A stretch of 20,923 nucleotides of DNA from positions 48,095-69,017 of the forward strand of contig CAMPET010000171.1 of the NCBI GenBank assembly GCA_946803715.1, read 5' to 3'. The stretch is from Beroe ovata (taxonomy: Eukaryota; Ctenophora; Nuda; Beroida; Beroidae). Under the pieces are notes generated by a model, which worked only from the letters and a program-made list of their open reading frames with translations, had not been told where the DNA came from and did not search any database. Position numbers and translations under genes: made by a program. Of this stretch, positions 17,364 to 20,923 are shown piece after piece; position 1 is the stretch's first letter; each line of letters starts with the position of its first letter.

Positions 17364-17401
17364 GATGGCCATGCAAGTTATGTATCAGCAACCACCAATG
17401 G
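17364..17401 (+). CDS. Possible short first coding exon (MAMQVMYQQPPM...)
   Basis: A pyrimidine-bearing acceptor (TTTGCATTCAG) precedes an ATG and 37 coding bases, followed by a strong GTGAGT donor. The peptide is Gln/Pro-rich, like many disordered N-termini. I found no downstream exon that continues it in this window, so this may be chance. Confidence 0.2.
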
Positions 17402-17527
17402 GTGAGTCAAGGAGATTTTTGTTTTGAATTTCGATATCCATTTGACTACTGTAAATCAATTCAACACTCATAACAGTTTTTCAATCACACTACACAGCAG
17501 GTAATGCATTTCATTGTCTTTCCGTAG

Positions 17528-17625
17528 GTTATTATTATTATTTATTGATTCGAACAGTAGGTATGTCCGAGAGTGATATGCCCTGCGAAATTCGACTCCA
17601 TTATGCTGTAGTATAACAGATTACT
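17528..17625 (-). mobile_element. Possible SINE-like fragment with B box and AAT-repeat tail
   Basis: On the minus strand an exact B box (GTTCGAATC, 17548-17556) is followed directly by an AATAAATAATAATAATAA tail. This is the order expected at the 3' end of a short tRNA-derived or LINE-mobilised element. No A box was found upstream, so the element would be truncated or the match fortuitous. Confidence 0.3.
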
Positions 17626-17767
17626 GAAGACTGATTCCCTCTAGATTTATGATGCTTGAAGCTTTTTTTGCAAGACAAGTAGAATGAATGCTCTGTGATT
17701 TGCTCCTAGCACCGTTACTCAGCGACACACTAACACACACTTCTGCATGTGATACAGAGTTTTAATA

Positions 17768-17785
17768 TGTGTGTGTGTGTGTGTG
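17768..17785. repeat. (TG)n microsatellite
   Basis: Nine TG units followed by CGC. Confidence 0.95.
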
Positions 17786-19304
17786 CGCTATAACATGCCA
17801 CATACTACTAATATGACTGCCGCAGTGTCAGCAGCTTGCAATCAGTGCTCTACATGTAATTGTACATCCAGCAGTACGAACAAACACCTCCTCTCTTCTT
17901 TTTCTTCATCTCTCGATAACATTTCGGTCTCGTCACCCTAAAGATGCGTCCATTATCGCGAATTGGATTCTTCTTGATAATCGAAGTATTCATTATTCAT
18001 ATCGAAAGCCCATCACTTGCTACAGTTCATCGTTTTATTGTGTAAATATATTAGGACGTGAGCATTCATTGCATAGAAACATCAGCACGCCTAAAGGCTT
18101 GACACACATAATACAAGCACAGTTCGTATTGGTTTCATCATGATATGCATGATATTGAAACCACTGTGTGTGACGTGGTTTATGGTGGTTGAGTAATTAA
18201 TGTACATTGCTCTGTATTTTCTTCTCAAAGTATGAAGATTGAATTCATAGCTGATCGATTCAGTTGTTGTAATCGCAACGAAATTTGCCAAATTCCTATC
18301 ATATAATTCACTCGTTGTGGTGAAATACTAAACAGTGAACCACTCCAGCCTTCCAGCCGTTACCTGTTTTCCCTCCTTCCGCCAGATGGGTCAAAATAAT
18401 GGGTTATGTTGGTCAAAATAGGCATTAGGCATTGACGTGTATATCAGGATATTTAATTCACGAAAATAACACTATAGTTTGTTGTGTGAACACAGTGCTT
18501 CTGGAGCTTCTCCTGTTGAAAGCAAAATATGTAATGTAAATTATAGTGTTTTGGTGTGGTGTATTACAGCAGCAGCTCATGTCATGATATATCATATTCG
18601 AGCCGGTGTTCTCGGTAGGAAATGACTGGTATCTCTCGCATACATGTGTGTGTGTGGGCAATATTTCCGTATCTCTGCCGAGGATCACATCCAATTGGTG
18701 TATCCATGCACTCACTAGCATGCAGTCACTGCATTGCATCGAGAGAGAGAAAGGGGGGGGGGCTAGTGACTCCCACCACTATAATATGTGAACAACGTGG
18801 TGGAAATCAGTCTACTACTGGTGTACGTGGGAGTAGCATGATTCCCGAACCAATGACTAGAGCATGAGAGTAGTAGCTAACCTCCCCCATATCCCAACCT
18901 TCACTACAATTTCCTACAGATACCAGTCTGCGTTCTTCATTTCCAATAGGTTTCACATCAGGTACGACCTTTTTATTTAGACAAATTGCTCAAGGAGATT
19001 TATGTTGGTACACAATGGTCGAATTTGGGGTAAAAACTTGATCCACGCCCTGTCAGTTATAGATTTTGGCTGTCAAACAGACGATTCGCATTATAAGCCA
19101 TTATTTGTTCAGACGCCCAGTAGCGTTACAAACCACAGACAACGGTTGTGCATTAGATTGCTTTCCAGTTGCAATTGTGCTGTTCGCTGTCATTCCTCTG
19201 ATTCAATTAGCCCATCATTTAATCCAATTCATATGAATACTGCATCTATTGAAACCGGTGAATCGATTTAAATTTCAAAACAGATCCGTCGCTATTTGAG
19301 TGCC

Positions 19305-19324
19305 CTCACCTAAATTCAGGTGAG
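19305..19324. repeat. Near-perfect 20-bp palindrome
   Basis: CTCACCT and AGGTGAG arms flank AAATTC; only one symmetric base pair mismatches. Confidence 0.85.
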
Positions 19325-19479
19325 AGCTCATTTATCGAATTTCGAATTTTGAGCGTCCCGGTCTCTGGCTTTGCTTTGCTGCTGCAGATTGTTGATGGTA
19401 GTGGTTCAGGGTAGCTTCACTACTCAGGGTTGCGTTATTTATGACCTTTTATATTATGGGGGATACCATTCTTTAATAA

Positions 19480-19550
19480 CAGATAGATACTTGCAATAGA
19501 TAGCAGATACTATAGATACAGATAAATGCAATAGATACAAATAGATACTT
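19480..19550. repeat. Degenerate AGATAC repeat
   Basis: Units of ATAGATAC and CAGATA recur about eight times with variable spacing. Confidence 0.75.
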
Positions 19551-20052
19551 ATTAAGTACTCAAATATGAAGTGTCATCTTGTCATGAAACCCTGATGATC
19601 GATAAACCAACATATCAAATACCTCTCAGCCGTGTCTTCTATCTTTAGTGAACGCCGTGTCATTAAGCAATTGCCCTGTCCTAGCTATTTGAGAGTTTGG
19701 TATTGACATCGAACAATAGCGGCGCGCGCCTTGACGTTCGACATCAAATTGCATATTCCTTGAATAATAGCACTATTACTGTACTTTTCCACACCAAGCC
19801 ATGCCTACACACACACCACTTGAGTCGTGACGCACCTATCACGTTACCTTGGCAACATGTCACGTGTGCACTGTGCGGGTCACGTTATCCGGGTCACGTG
19901 ACGTGTTGATCCTCGGCTAATGTTCGTGATTAGGGCAGATTACCGGCCCTACTTCCTCCTGTAAATTACACTACTTCATGCTTCATCACACGGTAGCCAG
20001 GTCAAGTATTAATGACTGCCGCACGATTGAAGGCGTGGATAACATCTTTAAA

Positions 20053-20062
20053 TATATATAAG
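20053..20062 (+). promoter_or_regulatory. TATA-like box
   Basis: TATATATAAG lies downstream of the E-box/X-box group. A start site about 30 bp on would fall just after the AAGACTAAGTCTT palindrome (20068-20080). No open frame beginning there is convincing. Confidence 0.3.
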
Positions 20063-20115
20063 TGAGCAAGACTAAGTCTTGGTGTCTCTTCGTCAACACG
20101 TAGTAGTTTCCTCAC

Positions 20116-20162
20116 GTACCAGTTACCACGATACCAGCACGGTACCAGTTACCTCGATACCA
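20116..20162. repeat. 21-bp unit repeated twice
   Basis: Two copies of a unit starting GTACCAGTTACC and ending CGATACCA, 26 bp apart, differ at one base. Confidence 0.9.
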
Positions 20163-20286
20163 CCCTCAGCCTGAGAAAACCATAGATCCCTGCCTTCATT
20201 CCTACCTTATGACTTCTTGATCACGTGTGATTCACCGCATACAACTAGAGAGGGTAGAGAAGAGGACTCCTATTATATGAACTGTG

Positions 20287-20302
20287 TACAATGTACATTG
20301 TA
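20287..20302. repeat. Perfect 16-bp palindrome
   Basis: TACAATGTACATTGTA is its own reverse complement. Confidence 0.9.
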
Positions 20303-20848
20303 TAGTGTGTGTACGTGTATATGGTCAGTGGTCACGTGACTGTGGTAGTAACAGTTGTATGTGATCCCGAAGTAAGCAACCGAACTGTTGGTTGTTACTT
20401 GCGCGGGGGGAGTCAGGTTACAACCGTCCTCAACTTTTAACCATACCCCCCCTCGGTGTTGCATAATGACAACTCCCATACGTTCATTCCTGGTACTCTT
20501 GACCCCCCTTTGGATAATAGTTACCATTCCCGTGTGGTTTTTGAGTGTGTGTGTGTCGTGGCAATAGTATGCCAGTATTATAGTTCCTATAGCATGTACC
20601 GTGAGAGTGAACTTCATTTTCATAACTGTGCGTTGCTAAGTCAGATTAATATGGTTGCTATGGCAAATTTGTTGTTTTGAGGAAGCTATTCAATTCGTGA
20701 GATTGCTGTGGATAAATTACGGAATTCGGAAAGAATGCATCTGAGCACAGTTGATTTTATCTATCGTTGTTATACTCTTACGTCTGATCTTAGCAAAATT
20801 CTAAAATATGCTGGGACTGTCATCACCAAAGTAATCTATACACCCCCT

Positions 20849-20923
20849 CACTCACTCACACACACTCACACACACTCACTCACACACACACACCCACACA
20901 CACCCACCCGCACCCCCGCACAC
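20849..20923. repeat. CA/CAC-rich low-complexity window edge
   Basis: A run of CACTCACACACA-type repeats continues to the end of the window. Confidence 0.9.

Larger units (their letters stand above)
17787..19690. other. Non-genic stretch with simple repeats
   Basis: No supported exon on either strand. It holds a doubled GGTCAAAATA (18389-18421), a GA/G tract (18739-18762), a near-perfect 20-bp palindrome (19305-19324) and degenerate AGATAC repeats (19480-19550). Confidence 0.5.
19843..20340. promoter_or_regulatory. Promoter/enhancer-like cluster of E-boxes with an X-box
   Basis: An X-box-like GTTACCTTGGCAAC (19843-19856) is followed by CACGTG sites within 19859-19866, 19893-19902, 20220-20227 and 20331-20340. 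The second and fourth are full GTCACGTGAC palindromes, the form bound by USF, MiT/TFE and related bHLH-zip factors. Four CACGTG hexamers in under 500 bp is far above chance. No gene start is certain nearby. Confidence 0.45.

Noticed and set aside
14632-19945. The shared ACCGGCCCTAC motif as terminal inverted repeats of one transposon
   Set aside because: Both copies are in the same orientation and no reverse partner was found; only a short motif is shared.
20273-20680. Overlapping frames at the right end on both strands
   Set aside because: Derived from GT/CA-rich sequence, with no motif or exon signals.
1-20923. CRISPR array, operons or prokaryotic features
   Set aside because: Spliced genes, SINE/LINE remains and microsatellites show animal nuclear DNA; no regularly spaced repeats of the CRISPR kind exist.

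Overview
This is a stretch of animal (metazoan) nuclear DNA. The evidence is a long spliced gene with short GT-AG introns, many of them 88-116 bp. There is also a TRIC-type intracellular cation channel, a decayed non-LTR retrotransposon, a tRNA-derived SINE and many CA/GT microsatellites. I cannot name the species. Compact introns, moderate GC and the repeat types suggest an early-branching or marine invertebrate, but that is a lean and not a call. Two single N bases (9498, 11644) show that this is draft assembly.

Layout. Positions 1-3035 hold no gene I can support, only AT-rich DNA, CA-rich degenerate repeats and short tandem repeats. Positions 3036-10699 (minus strand) carry one 18-exon coding model of 852 codons plus stop. 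Its first ten exons are a clear SLMAP homologue: an FHA domain followed by coiled coil. Its last eight exons read on in a compatible phase into about 420 residues that I do not recognise, including an acidic stretch, a proline-rich stretch and a basic C-terminus. The introns contain a SINE, microsatellites, hairpins, and a roughly 340-bp segment present twice around an N. Upstream, at about 10990-11105, there is a promoter-like patch with an RFX X-box and two CCAAT boxes.

Positions 12379-14290 (plus strand) are the frameshifted remains of a CR1/L2/Jockey-type LINE, with endonuclease and N-terminal reverse transcriptase pieces. A CpG-rich, hairpin-rich block of unknown nature follows at 14310-14740, then unassigned DNA. 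Positions 16111-16896 (plus) are an intact, intronless 261-codon TRIC channel gene. From 16900 to the end I find no certain gene. The last kilobase has a dense group of CACGTG E-boxes, an X-box and a TATA-like box that look like a promoter or enhancer, followed by a CA-rich window edge.

The two genes do not form an obvious pathway. SLMAP proteins link phospho-Hippo kinases to the STRIPAK phosphatase and sit on ER, nuclear-envelope or sarcolemmal membranes. TRIC channels supply potassium counter-current for ER/SR calcium release. I found no clear previously undescribed system. The best leads are the unusual C-terminal half of the SLMAP-like gene, a possible intron-retention tail anchor, the intronless TRIC gene beside a dead LINE, and four RFX X-box-like sites.
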